From: Endozoicomonas sp965196975
GTDB taxonomy: Bacteria; Pseudomonadota; Gammaproteobacteria; Pseudomonadales; Endozoicomonadaceae
Reading direction: 5' to 3'
Length of the DNA stretch: 64,000 bases
NCBI RefSeq assembly: GCF_965196975.1
Contig: NZ_OZ239981.1
Location: 3,224,001-3,288,000, forward strand
Part shown: positions 16,699 to 25,123 of the stretch, in pieces
Numbering within the stretch: the stretch's first letter is position 1
How the letters are laid out: each line of letters begins with the position of its first letter
Translations under genes and position numbers: made by a program
The notes under the pieces: model-generated
The model's input: only the letters and a program-made list of their open reading frames with translations
Databases searched by the model: none
Told to the model about the DNA's origin: nothing

Positions 16699-16858
16699 AT
16701 ACCAATCTAATTTTCTAACCCCGTTATGAGCATGGCTGTCTGGAGTGTAAAGCAAGGCGACGTGACGAGTCATAGCGGTAGCTATGGCGAGGAGCTTCAA
16801 CGCAGGGTTACGCACCAGACAGACAGCGCAATAGGGAGTTAGGAAATACGATTGGTAT
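16699..16858 (+). repeat. MITE-like palindrome with ATACCAATC/GATTGGTAT ends
   Basis: A 160-bp element with perfect 9-bp terminal inverted repeats (ATACCAATC at 16699-16707, GATTGGTAT at 16850-16858), further paired segments (TTTCTAAC/GTTAGGAAA; GCTGTCTGG/CCAGACAGACAGC) and a central core at 16751-16804. It has no coding capacity. Its right end overlaps the last codons and stop of pduO. No clear target duplication is visible. Confidence 0.75.
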
Positions 16859-17438
16859 CTGATGCTTGCCAGAGCACTTCACCTTCATCCTGAAGCGCAC
16901 AATGACGCCCCAGAACATACATTAGATCTGACAGGCGGTTAACAAATTTCAGCAATGGTTCATTGATCTTTTCACCGCTTTCCTGAAGCTCATTGTTTAA
17001 CTCAATGATATGACGCTCAGCCCTACGGGATACGGTTCGAGCCATATGGCAATGACAGGCAGACTGTCCGCCGCCAGGCAGCGTGAAGTTTTTCAGGGGT
17101 GGTAATGGTTCATTGAGTTCGTCAATCAGAGCCTCAATCGCTTTAGTATGGGCTTCCTGAATCAGCTGATAACCCGGCATGGCCAGCTCACCACCTACAT
17201 CAAACATCCGATGCTGGATATCCTGAATCTCTTTCAGCTGCTGCTCAGTGACTTCATTACCCTGCTTCAGGGAGTGGATCAGCATACCCAGCCAGCTGTT
17301 GGTTTCATCCACAGAGCCAATAGCATGTATCCTCGGGTGGGATTTTGGCAGTTGCTGGCCATCACCAATACGGGTTGTGCCTTTATCACCGGTACGGGTG
17401 TAGATTCGGGTAAGTCTATAGCCTTTTTTTTCAGTCAT
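16839..17438 (-). CDS. PduO-type ATP:cob(I)alamin adenosyltransferase
   Basis: A 199-residue enzyme that adds the adenosyl group to cob(I)alamin, the last step in making coenzyme B12. Family motifs are intact: the ATP loop YTRTGDKGTTRIGDG (13-27), VDETNSWLG (43-51), LPGGGQSACHCHMARTVSRR (120-139) with AER following, and NRLSDLMYVLGRH (167-179). It lies downstream of cobQ on the same strand and upstream of the btuF riboswitch, consistent with a B12 salvage unit. The last five codons and the stop lie inside a MITE-like repeat, so the native C-terminus has been replaced; the catalytic part is unaffected. Confidence 0.93.
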   Translation of the reverse strand: MTEKKGYRLTRIYTRTGDKGTTRIGDGQQLPKSHPRIHAIGSVDETNSWLGMLIHSLKQGNEVTEQQLKEIQDIQHRMFDVGGELAMPGYQLIQEAHTKAIEALIDELNEPLPPLKNFTLPGGGQSACHCHMARTVSRRAERHIIELNNELQESGEKINEPLLKFVNRLSDLMYVLGRHCALQDEGEVLWQASDTNRIS

Positions 17439-17473
17439 GTCTCAGATTCTTTTAGCAATCTTGATAACCGGTC

Positions 17474-17584
17474 TTGAACCACAATGGCACAGAGACACGG
17501 AGTAATGTAAAGGCACATCTATAACCGTGTGCCTTAGACTGTCTTATTTCGCTTTCTTTGTGCTTTAGTGACTTTGTGGTTCAA
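17474..17584. repeat. Palindromic repeat spanning the cobQ 3' end and cobQ-pduO gap
   Basis: The outer arms 17474-17498 and 17556-17584 share the perfect 11-bp end TTGAACCACAA/TTGTGGTTCAA with further partial pairing. Nested inside is an 8-bp stem AAGGCACA (17510-17517)/TGTGCCTT (17528-17535). Repeats with GAACCACAAAG-type ends are familiar as dispersed bacterial palindromes. The right arm contains the last five codons and stop of cobQ. Confidence 0.65.
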
Positions 17585-19055
17585 CATCACACAGTGCAAA
17601 GATTTTACTCATATCGAGATTTTCTTCGATGGCGTCTGCCATGCGGTTAATACCCTCTTCCCGCAGCAGGTGATAGTCGATTCTTGAGGCTTCCCGCAAG
17701 CCTGCCCACTTCAAAATCGCTGTGCAGGCATCAGGCTCCTCAAACACCCCGTGCAGATAGGTACCAAATATCTGACCATCGTCAGACATTACACCATCCA
17801 CTTCCTGGTCGAGTTTGATTAATGGTTGATTCAGCGCTGATAATTTTGTTACCCCGGCATGAATCTCATATCCAGTTACAGGTACAGGTTCCTGACCCGG
17901 CAACTGCATACCCCCTTTGACCCGAGTGAGTGTCTTCTGACGAATCATGGTCGTTTCCAGATCCAGAAGGTTCAACGCATCAGAGCTTCCGGCAGAACCT
18001 TCAATACCATCAGGATCATGTACCGCTTTGCCCAGCATCTGGTAGCCGCCACAGATCCCCATCAATTTACCGCCGTAGCGCAGATGTCTGAGAATATCCT
18101 GATCCCAGCCATTTTCTTTTACAAATTCAAGATCGGTTCGGGTGTTTTTAGTACCGGGAATAATGACCAGGTCACATTCTGGAATAGGCTGTCCCTTTCC
18201 AACAAAGTGAATATTCACCTCAGGATGAAGACGCAAAGGATCAAAGTCTGTGTGATTACTGGTGCGAGTCAGAATCGGCACAGCGACGTTCAAAACTTTT
18301 TTCTGATCTTCAATATGTTGATGAGAAATGACGGCATCTTCTGCCTCAAGATGTAAGCCGTGGAGGTATGGTAAAACCCCCAGCACCGGCTTACCGGTCT
18401 TTTCTTCCAGCCAACGAAGGCCCGGCTCGAGCAGTTTTACATCACCTCGAAAACGGTTAATCACAAAACCTTTCACCCGCGCCTGCTCAGATTCCGAGAG
18501 CAGTGCCAACGTACCGTAAAGGTGGGCGAACACTCCCCCCTTATCGATATCCGCAATAATAATTACTGGGCAGTCCGCTTCTTCAGCAAACCCCATATTG
18601 GCTACATCCCCTTCCCGAAGATTAATTTCTGCCGGGCTGCCTGCACCTTCCACCAGCACGGCTTGATAATGGCCTTGTAGCCGACGCCAGGAACGCAGAA
18701 TGGCGGTCATGACCTCAGGTTTATAGGCATGATACTCAACCGCATTCATTTCCCCCACGGCTTTGCCATTAACAATCACCTGGGCACCGATATCACTGTT
18801 CGGCTTCAGCAACACCGGATTCATATCCGTATGAGGCTCAAGTCCAGCCGCAGCCGCCTGGAGAGCCTGAGCCCGGCCAATTTCACCACCATCCTCGGTA
18901 ACCGCACTGTTCAGCGCCATATTCTGGGGCTTAAAGGGAGCTACAGAGATATTGTGCCGTCTGAACACCCTGCACAGCCCTGCCACCAATGCACTTTTCC
19001 CGGCGTCACTGGTCGTACCCTGAACCATCAGCGTGTGTGTTGTGTTGCTGCCCAT
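17565..19055 (-). CDS. cobQ: Cobyric acid synthase CobQ/CbiP
   Basis: A 496-residue glutamine-dependent amidotransferase that amidates four side chains of adenosylcobyrinic acid a,c-diamide. The N-terminal dethiobiotin-synthetase-like ATP domain has MVQGTTSDAGKSALVAGLCR (9-28) and FKPQNMALNS. The C-terminal class I glutaminase-like domain has the nucleophile segment LMGICGGYQMLG, with the Cys in GICGG, and a late catalytic His in GTYLHGVFE. The length is typical (about 480-510). It lies 126 bp upstream of pduO on the same strand. Its final residues EPQSH and the stop are encoded by the arm of a palindromic repeat, a sign of repeat capture at the 3' end. Confidence 0.93.
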   Translation of the reverse strand: MGSNTTHTLMVQGTTSDAGKSALVAGLCRVFRRHNISVAPFKPQNMALNSAVTEDGGEIGRAQALQAAAAGLEPHTDMNPVLLKPNSDIGAQVIVNGKAVGEMNAVEYHAYKPEVMTAILRSWRRLQGHYQAVLVEGAGSPAEINLREGDVANMGFAEEADCPVIIIADIDKGGVFAHLYGTLALLSESEQARVKGFVINRFRGDVKLLEPGLRWLEEKTGKPVLGVLPYLHGLHLEAEDAVISHQHIEDQKKVLNVAVPILTRTSNHTDFDPLRLHPEVNIHFVGKGQPIPECDLVIIPGTKNTRTDLEFVKENGWDQDILRHLRYGGKLMGICGGYQMLGKAVHDPDGIEGSAGSSDALNLLDLETTMIRQKTLTRVKGGMQLPGQEPVPVTGYEIHAGVTKLSALNQPLIKLDQEVDGVMSDDGQIFGTYLHGVFEEPDACTAILKWAGLREASRIDYHLLREEGINRMADAIEENLDMSKIFALCDVEPQSH

Positions 19056-19240
19056 AACGGAAATTCCAGCCTGTTAGAAATGAGTGAGCCGCATTATAAG
19101 GGCAGAAAAGTTCAAAGGTAAAAAAGCACACTTAACGGTAGAACTTATTACGATGCTTATCATCAAAAGAACAGGTATCCATTAGAACCGCCCTAATCTG
19201 TTATTATTTTCCGTTTCATTGAGCAAACTGGCACTGGTGC

Positions 19241-20527
19241 ATGAGTCGTTTCTTCTATTCGTTGCTGTTATACCTGATCTCCCCTCTGGTAATGGTTCGC
19301 CTTTACCTGCGCTCCAAAAAGGCGCCAGAGTACTGGCAAAGAAAGGCAGAACGGTTCGGCTTCTTCAGCCTTCCCGCCACAGATAAACCCATTATCTGGG
19401 TGCACTCGGTATCCATGGGGGAAACGATTGCCAGTGGCCCGCTGGTAAAGCAACTGCAGAAGCACTACCCAGCCCATCGCATTTTAATTACCACCATGAC
19501 ACCCACTGGCTCAGCTCAGGTACGAAAGATTCATGGAGAGAGTGTGGACCATGTCTATGCCAGCTATGATCTTCCAGCCGCTGTCAGGCGATTTCTGGAC
19601 AAGGTAAAGCCGGTCATGGCTATCGTCATTGATACAGAGCTGTGGCCCAACACAATCGCAGCCTGCCACAAACGTTCTATTCCAGTGCTGATTGTCAATG
19701 CTCGACTTTCCGAGCGCTCTGCCAGAGGCTATGGACGTTTTGCTTTTCTTACCCGCCCGATGCTGGAGCAGATCGACATGGTCGCTGCCCAGAACAATGA
19801 AACCGGCCGACGATTTCTGGAGCTTGGCCTGCCCAAACAGCAACTCAACGTTACCGGCAGTGTCAAATTTGACCTTGACGTCTCTCCAGAAGTTATCACA
19901 GCGGGCAAGGAGCTTAGGCATAAATGGCAGCAGGGTATGGGCAGTGATATTCGTATTCTGGTAGCCGCCAGCACCCATGAAGGTGAAGACCAGCAAGTTC
20001 TTGATGCGTTCAAAACCATTCTGACAGAGTCACCTGAAGTTCGCTTGCTGTTAGTCCCCAGACACCCTGAGCGGTTTGACAGTGTTCATCAGCTGATTCA
20101 GGACAACCAGCTCCCAGTGGTACGTCACAGTCAGGGAACCCAGCCCTCTGATGAGACTCGAGTGATTCTCGGGGACACCATGGGTGAAATGATGAAGCTG
20201 TTTGCCGCATCTGACATAGCCTTTGTGGGTGGCAGCCTGGTAGCAACTGGTGGCCATAATATGCTGGAACCAGCCGCATTAAGCCTGCCGGTTTTGTCCG
20301 GGCCTCATGTGTTTAATTTTGAAGAGATCAGTGAATCACTTGTTCAGGCAGGAGGCTTGAAAATTGTGGATGACAGCAAAGAACTGGCCAAGGAAGCGAC
20401 TCGATTGATCCAGGATCAAGGTGAGTATCTCAAGATGAGCAGACAGGCAGGTGAATTCGTCAACGCTAATCGTGGAGCACTTGATAGAGTACTCTCACTG
20501 ATCAGCCAGTTTATGAAGCATAGTTAG
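19241..20527 (+). CDS. waaA: 3-deoxy-D-manno-octulosonic acid transferase (Kdo transferase)
   Basis: A 428-residue GT30 glycosyltransferase that adds Kdo to lipid A precursors at the inner membrane, essential for LPS core assembly. An N-terminal membrane anchor (LLLYLISPLVMVRLYLRS) is followed by IWVHSVSMGETIASGPLV with the family catalytic Glu region, VNARLSERSARGYGRF, and the C-terminal CMP-Kdo site GGSLVATGGHNMLEPAALS with PVLSGPH. The length matches WaaA/KdtA (about 425). It overlaps the convergent small gene downstream by 4 bp. It is a core gene in normal condition. Confidence 0.95.
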   Translation: MSRFFYSLLLYLISPLVMVRLYLRSKKAPEYWQRKAERFGFFSLPATDKPIIWVHSVSMGETIASGPLVKQLQKHYPAHRILITTMTPTGSAQVRKIHGESVDHVYASYDLPAAVRRFLDKVKPVMAIVIDTELWPNTIAACHKRSIPVLIVNARLSERSARGYGRFAFLTRPMLEQIDMVAAQNNETGRRFLELGLPKQQLNVTGSVKFDLDVSPEVITAGKELRHKWQQGMGSDIRILVAASTHEGEDQQVLDAFKTILTESPEVRLLLVPRHPERFDSVHQLIQDNQLPVVRHSQGTQPSDETRVILGDTMGEMMKLFAASDIAFVGGSLVATGGHNMLEPAALSLPVLSGPHVFNFEEISESLVQAGGLKIVDDSKELAKEATRLIQDQGEYLKMSRQAGEFVNANRGALDRVLSLISQFMKHS

Positions 20528-20820
20528 ACAGAGGGTCTTGGCCTGATATCCGTGCTGGATGACTTGGTTGCCAGCATGGAGTCAACTGCGGGATCAATAT
20601 TCAGGCGACTACCATCCACAAAGTAGTAATCACTGCCGGATTGAAGCCCCTGAATGGACAATTTTCCAAGAATCCGGTTCATAACCCTTTGCTGCTCCTC
20701 CAGGTCCTCATGGGCAAAAGTTTTCAGAAAAGCTTCAGCTAACGAGCAGCCATCATCTACAAAGGTTTTCATACGGGCTTCACAGTTCTTGATATGCTCA
20801 TCCATGACGTCATCTTCCAT
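20524..20820 (-). CDS. Small hypothetical acidic protein
   Basis: A 98-residue soluble protein without recognised domain, mostly helical by appearance (SLAEAFLKTFAHEDLEEQQR). An internal ATG at 20805 is preceded by GGAAGA with good spacing and would give 93 residues; I keep the longer frame but think 20805 more likely. Its stop overlaps the end of waaA by 4 bp on the opposite strand. The function is unknown. Confidence 0.5.
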   Translation of the reverse strand: MEDDVMDEHIKNCEARMKTFVDDGCSLAEAFLKTFAHEDLEEQQRVMNRILGKLSIQGLQSGSDYYFVDGSRLNIDPAVDSMLATKSSSTDIRPRPSV

Positions 20821-20895
20821 AAACGGGTATTTATTCAGTATAGAAGAATGAATTCATCGACAACGCTCGTTCTACAGAATTTGCCATGCCATACA

Positions 20896-20921
20896 AAAAC
20901 GGCTCCCTAAGGAGCCGTTTT
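20896..20921 (-). terminator. Rho-independent terminator of tolC
   Basis: AAAACGGCTCC-CTAA-GGAGCCGTTTTT forms a strong GC-rich stem with a tetraloop, 27 bp beyond the tolC stop. On the minus strand it is followed by a T-run. The flanking A/T tracts make it potentially bidirectional. Confidence 0.9.
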
Positions 20922-20947
20922 TCAAAAAACAGTAATACTATCAGTAA

Positions 20948-22348
20948 TTAACCACGGCACTCGTCCGGTACAGAGAGTTCGTCACTGGCATCCGTCATCC
21001 ACTGGTTCAGCTCTTCCAGGTCTGCTGGGCTGAGAGTCCCCGCAGCCTGTTTGAGCTTCAGCGTATTGACGATAAAGTCATAACGGGTGTTCAGGTAGTT
21101 ACTGATGGAAGAATAGAGTTGCTGCTGAGAGTCCAGAACATCCGTTATGTTACGGGTACCCACCTCATAGCCACTTTGAGTCGCTTTCAATGCGCTTTCA
21201 GAAGAGATGATCACCTGACAGCTGGCATGAACACGGTCTACATCAGAGGTAGCGGTTCTCAGCAGGTTACGAGTACTGGCGTTGGTGTCACGAAGCTGCT
21301 GGTCGTAATTTTTCTGAGCTTCTTCCAGTTGGTAGCCCGCCTGACGGGTCACAGATGTGGTTGCTCCGCCAGAGAAAATCGGCAGATCAAACTGAACACC
21401 AACAACCGTCTGGTTACCATCACCAGAATAAGTCAGACCATTATTAGCTGGCACCCTGGCAGTCGCTGAATTGCTGGAGCTATAGTTATAGCTGGCAAAC
21501 GCATTCACCGTTGGTGCATGACCAGACTTACTGGCTTTCACTTTGGATTCGGATGCCTGCAGGCCTTCACGGGCGGCCTTTAATCCCAGATTGTTGGCCA
21601 GAGCAGTGCTCACCCACTCTTCAGGACTGTTTGGTGTCGGAGCAACCACCGGCATTGCTTTTTCCAGCTGGGCAATATCGGTTACGTCCTGATTAACGAT
21701 GGTACGCAAACCTTCATAACTCACTGAAACCTGGTTCTGAGCCTGGATACGGGCAACACGGGCGTTGTCATAAGCTGCACGAGCATCGAGTACATCGGTT
21801 TCTGCAATCAAGCCGACATTGTAACGCTCACGAGCCTGATCCAGCTGCTGTTTCAATGCCCTTTCCTGAGCTTTGGCAGTCATCAGACTATCTTCAGACC
21901 GGAGCACATTGAAGTAGGACTCTGCCACACGCAGAATTAACTGTTGCTGGGCATTGGCAAATACTGCAGAGGCCTGATCACCCACGGACCTGGCCTGCTC
22001 ATAGTTAAACCAGCTGTTCATATTGAAAAGAGGCTGCGTCAAGGTCGCACCCCAACCGTGGGAGTTATAGTTATCTTCCTGATCCCCACCGCTAACGTAG
22101 TCACGGGCCGCTTTGTTGTATTGCGTATTAGCAGATAGCCCAAGTGTTGGAAGCAATGTAGCCCGGCTCTGGTTAACTGTCTCCTGAGTCGCCTTCATGG
22201 ATGCCTGTGCAGCCGCCAGCTGAGCATCATTCTCCAGCGCCATATTGTAGACATCCAGCAGGTTGTACTGAGTTGGCGCAGCCTGTACATTCAACACGGC
22301 ACCCGCCAGGGCAGCAAGCAGAAACCCTCTACGACTATTACGTGACAT
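20948..22348 (-). CDS. tolC: TolC-family outer-membrane efflux channel
   Basis: A 466-residue outer-membrane factor: signal peptide (about 1-23, ending NVQA), then two structural repeats of the TolC fold with long amphipathic helices (LLDVYNMALENDAQLAAAQA; AERYNV-type GLIAETDVLDARAAYDNARV; GYEVGTRNITDVLDSQQQLY). These are the classic TolC helix-strand boundary motifs. It is slightly shorter than E. coli TolC (493). It gives RND and type I exporters their exit duct, and the pump at 7009-11208 lacks its own channel. Divergent yqiB upstream matches the gammaproteobacterial tolC neighbourhood, except that nudF is absent. Confidence 0.95.
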   Translation of the reverse strand: MSRNSRRGFLLAALAGAVLNVQAAPTQYNLLDVYNMALENDAQLAAAQASMKATQETVNQSRATLLPTLGLSANTQYNKAARDYVSGGDQEDNYNSHGWGATLTQPLFNMNSWFNYEQARSVGDQASAVFANAQQQLILRVAESYFNVLRSEDSLMTAKAQERALKQQLDQARERYNVGLIAETDVLDARAAYDNARVARIQAQNQVSVSYEGLRTIVNQDVTDIAQLEKAMPVVAPTPNSPEEWVSTALANNLGLKAAREGLQASESKVKASKSGHAPTVNAFASYNYSSSNSATARVPANNGLTYSGDGNQTVVGVQFDLPIFSGGATTSVTRQAGYQLEEAQKNYDQQLRDTNASTRNLLRTATSDVDRVHASCQVIISSESALKATQSGYEVGTRNITDVLDSQQQLYSSISNYLNTRYDFIVNTLKLKQAAGTLSPADLEELNQWMTDASDELSVPDECRG

Positions 22349-22561
22349 AATTTTGTGATCCTTGGAAAGTTCGCCAGTCGGTCATTGCACTTCTCATTGT
22401 AAGGCCTACAGACTGGTCCCTGGTGGGGGATAAAATCGCTGTATCAAACTCAGATCAAGGAAATCTACACTAATTTACGCAAAAAATGCAGTAGTATGAC
22501 GAATTCCTCTATGGATATTGCTTCTTTAGGCTGAAGGGAGGAGGACGCTATAATAGATACT

Positions 22562-23023
22562 ATGAAAAGAAATTCTCTAAAGCCAAACTACCAGGTCAAC
22601 CTGATACGCCTGCAGCAGGTTTGTGAAAGAAACTACTTACGCATTATGCGCCTGCTGCCAGAGTTATCAGAGCAGGAACACTTTCGCCTCCCGGTTAAGC
22701 ATAGGAACAGTCTGAACAATGGTATGGAATGGTTGACTATTGACGTCCTGGAGCGGTCTCCATTTACCACCTTGCTAAAGGTGCAAATGGAAGCTGACTG
22801 GGGGCAGTTATTCAAAATGCCACAAGCTGAAGTACGTCTTTATCACGACGTTGATATGGCTGAAATTGTCTCTCGAAAAACAAGCCACATAATCCAACCA
22901 CGATACGATTACCCCAATAGTAAAATGCATCAGCCGGATGAAAAAGAGCAGCATAACCAGTTTCTGGCTCAATGGCTTGATTATGCAATGCCTGCCTGTC
23001 GAACGTATACAGAAAAAACATGA
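22562..23023 (+). CDS. yqiB: DUF1249 protein (YqiB-like)
   Basis: A 153-residue soluble protein with the DUF1249 pattern: Y.VNL.RL..VCERNY.R.MRLLP at the start, then a central beta region (WLTIDVLERSPFTTLLKV) and VRLYHDVDMAEIVS. In enterobacteria and relatives yqiB sits in nudF-yqiB-cpdA, divergent from tolC. Here it is divergent from tolC but nudF is missing and cpdA lies 5.1 kb away, beyond inserted accessory genes. A TATAAT at 22549-22554 lies so close that transcription could begin at or near the ATG. The molecular function of the family is unknown. Confidence 0.85.
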   Translation: MKRNSLKPNYQVNLIRLQQVCERNYLRIMRLLPELSEQEHFRLPVKHRNSLNNGMEWLTIDVLERSPFTTLLKVQMEADWGQLFKMPQAEVRLYHDVDMAEIVSRKTSHIIQPRYDYPNSKMHQPDEKEQHNQFLAQWLDYAMPACRTYTEKT

Positions 23024-23145
23024 TAAGCAGTTGTCATCCCGACTGCGGGTTCACTATTAAAAATAGCACTGTAACCGTTTATCTCAGCCTCAAAGGTATT
23101 TGGACAGGCACTATATAGACAGTGTCACCAGAAATCGCGCTGATC

Positions 23146-23820
23146 TCATTTGCAATGATATAGCTTATATCCTGACTCGTTCTTACTGTCTTCTTCTGTA
23201 TCCCATTCTAAAGGTTGACACTCACTTGTTATATCTACTTCATGTATGGTGAAGCTCGAAGTGTCAAGCACTATATCTTCAGGGCGATCACCATAATGTC
23301 CGACATGGAATTGTTTTACCGGGATATTGTGTTTCCTGAGAAACTGACATAATTCAATAAGGCTTCCATCTAAATAAAAAGCATACCCATGCCCTCCTAT
23401 GATTGAAACCTGCAAATTGTCCATGCCCTTCGCCCTACATTTTTCAAGAGTTTTTGACATGTTTTCGTGGCTGAATCCGAAAAATAAATTATGAATAAAA
23501 AACGTTTGTTTTGTTTTCATATCCTGCAGTGCCAAAGCGTAACAGGTAATAATGCCACGGGTTACAATTAGATGATTGGTGCTTTCACAGAAGGCAGCCT
23601 GTGGGTAATGCAGATAATGCCATTTGGCTGATTTATCGATAGTCTTCGGTGGGATTTTGTTTATCTCACCGTCACAGTAGGGGGTTTCCATAAGAGGACA
23701 TGCATATATTTTTATTCTTACATGATCTTCATCTTCCTCAGGCGTGATATTACTCACCAGTCTGGGAATCAACCGATTAGTACTCATGTACAACTCAAAT
23801 GGTGAACTATCTTCATTCAA
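23146..23820 (-). CDS. CheD-like putative protein glutamine deamidase
   Basis: A 224-codon frame beginning with TTG at 23820; the first ATG is at 23787. Residues 86-110 align without gaps to the catalytic part of chemoreceptor deamidase CheD. They give Thr87, Cys93 (TRGIITCYALAL) and His110 (FFIHNLF), i.e. Thr-6/Cys/His+17, the same spacing as T21/C27/H44 of Thermotoga CheD. IIGGHGYAF matches the CheD AGGA segment, and VKQFHVGHYGDRPEDIVLD matches the AEDTGGNRARSVEY region. CheD converts Gln to Glu in receptors. No chemotaxis genes are nearby, and about 80 extra residues precede the domain. A T8 run links it to the upstream frame, so it may be the C-terminal part of one larger protein. Confidence 0.65.
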   Translation of the reverse strand: MNEDSSPFELYMSTNRLIPRLVSNITPEEDEDHVRIKIYACPLMETPYCDGEINKIPPKTIDKSAKWHYLHYPQAAFCESTNHLIVTRGIITCYALALQDMKTKQTFFIHNLFFGFSHENMSKTLEKCRAKGMDNLQVSIIGGHGYAFYLDGSLIELCQFLRKHNIPVKQFHVGHYGDRPEDIVLDTSSFTIHEVDITSECQPLEWDTEEDSKNESGYKLYHCK

Positions 23821-24320
23821 ATCCTCATCGAAAAAAAATCAAATACGGCTCGATTTGGATCTTCTATGGTTTGCCCTTTTTTTACCAAACCTGAATAGGT
23901 AGCCCCCCACTCTCCAAAATCTAATTGTTTTTCCAACTTTATTGTGAATGCCCTTTCTTTGTCATCAAAGTTCGACAAAGTACATTTAGTTTTTTCTGCT
24001 CTGCTTGCCAACTCGGTTTTAAACTCACACCATACTTGATCAGGAATGGGCTCGACCAGTTGATATTCTTTACCGTTGGTAAAAGACAGAGAAGGCATCG
24101 ATACGATGTCATCTTCAGGCATCAGATCGGGTATTTGACTGGTGTCTTTCAGGCTTGGGACAGCACTGGTTATGGCAACTTTGTATTCAGTTAATGCTTT
24201 TTCCTGCTGAGCTGGAGCAAGACCAGACTCAGTAAGGCTTGGCGATGACAATGAAGTATTTTCAGGCCGACTTGGCTCCTGCATTGGAACACTAGGCCTA
24301 TGAGAATGAATGGCTTGCAT
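23817..24320 (-). CDS. Hypothetical, disordered N-terminus; likely 5' half of the CheD-like gene
   Basis: A 167-residue frame. Residues 1-75 are rich in S, P and E (RPSVPMQEPSRPENTSLSSP), probably disordered and typical of secretion-signal regions of type III effectors; the remainder looks folded (YQLVEPIPDQVWCEFKTELA). It stops 3 codons after a run of eight T (plus-strand A8 at 23831-23838). In the -1 frame the sequence stays open through the T8 and continues straight into the CheD-like frame (FDEDLNEDSSPFELY). One added T, or ribosomal slippage, would give a single protein of about 390 residues. I recognise no family for this half. Confidence 0.6.
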   Translation of the reverse strand: MQAIHSHRPSVPMQEPSRPENTSLSSPSLTESGLAPAQQEKALTEYKVAITSAVPSLKDTSQIPDLMPEDDIVSMPSLSFTNGKEYQLVEPIPDQVWCEFKTELASRAEKTKCTLSNFDDKERAFTIKLEKQLDFGEWGATYSGLVKKGQTIEDPNRAVFDFFSMRI

Positions 24321-24806
24321 AATGTAGTCCGTTACTTAAGGTTTGGATATAAATACATTTCTTGTGTGTAAGTATCCGACCTGATAGCTATCAAAAAGTT
24401 CCGATTGATATGAAAATAGTGTCTGCCCCCCCCTCCAAAGCGACAGCCATAAACTCATTGAGCATGTAAGACTCATTTATATTTTGCTTTTACTCGGTTT
24501 CTTGAATTCAGAAACTGATTTTCTGTTGAAACGGCAATTTCCAGATAATTGCTACTCTCATCGGAGTTGATATCAGTTCGTAATTCGGAGATTTCTCTAT
24601 TCATGCTGTTCTTTTCTGGATATGTGGCTTATCCCTGTCCCGCACGAGTAATGTTTACCCAGACGTTGAAGGTTATTACTGACAACTGCGAAGGCTAGAC
24701 TCCGTTCAAAAGCAGCTAATCCACTTCCCGGTACTCGGGTGACTGTCTTTAAACTCCGTTTATCCTATAAAGAAAAAGTTGTCTGACATTTTATCCGGAT
24801 ATATTT

Positions 24807-25118
24807 TCAGTGTTTAAAATATGCCACGCAAGCGTCTTCTATCTGTCTGGCTTTAGACGCCTGACGTTGTTCGCTTTTGGCTGAAGTGTGTGAAAGCCTG
24901 CGAACCGCATGGTATCGATTGACCAGCTCATTCAATAGAAAATTCTATTGACGCAGGATGGTATCACCAAGCTCAAAGGCCACAATTCCTGATATCTCGG
25001 TTATTTTACGGCAGCCCCCCTGATGCAGACTCAAATTATCAGGAAAATGCACATCCGCTTCTACTACAAAGGAATCACAGCATCCCTGATGCTTCGCCTT
25101 TTTTAACCAGTTGGTAAC
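24807..25118 (-). pseudogene. Transposase C-terminal remnant with in-frame stop
   Basis: The minus strand reads VTNWLKKAKHQGCCDSFVVE, then ADVHFPDNLSLHQGGCRKIT and a stop codon, then continues in the same frame as NELVNRYHAVRRLSHTSAKS before ending at 24807. The VHFP(T)D..L segment is typical of DDE transposases of the ISNCY/IS1182-like groups. It has no start and an internal stop, so it is a decayed fragment. The rest of the 24321-25123 gap shows no other coding sequence or RNA. Confidence 0.45.
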
Positions 25119-25123
25119 CTACG

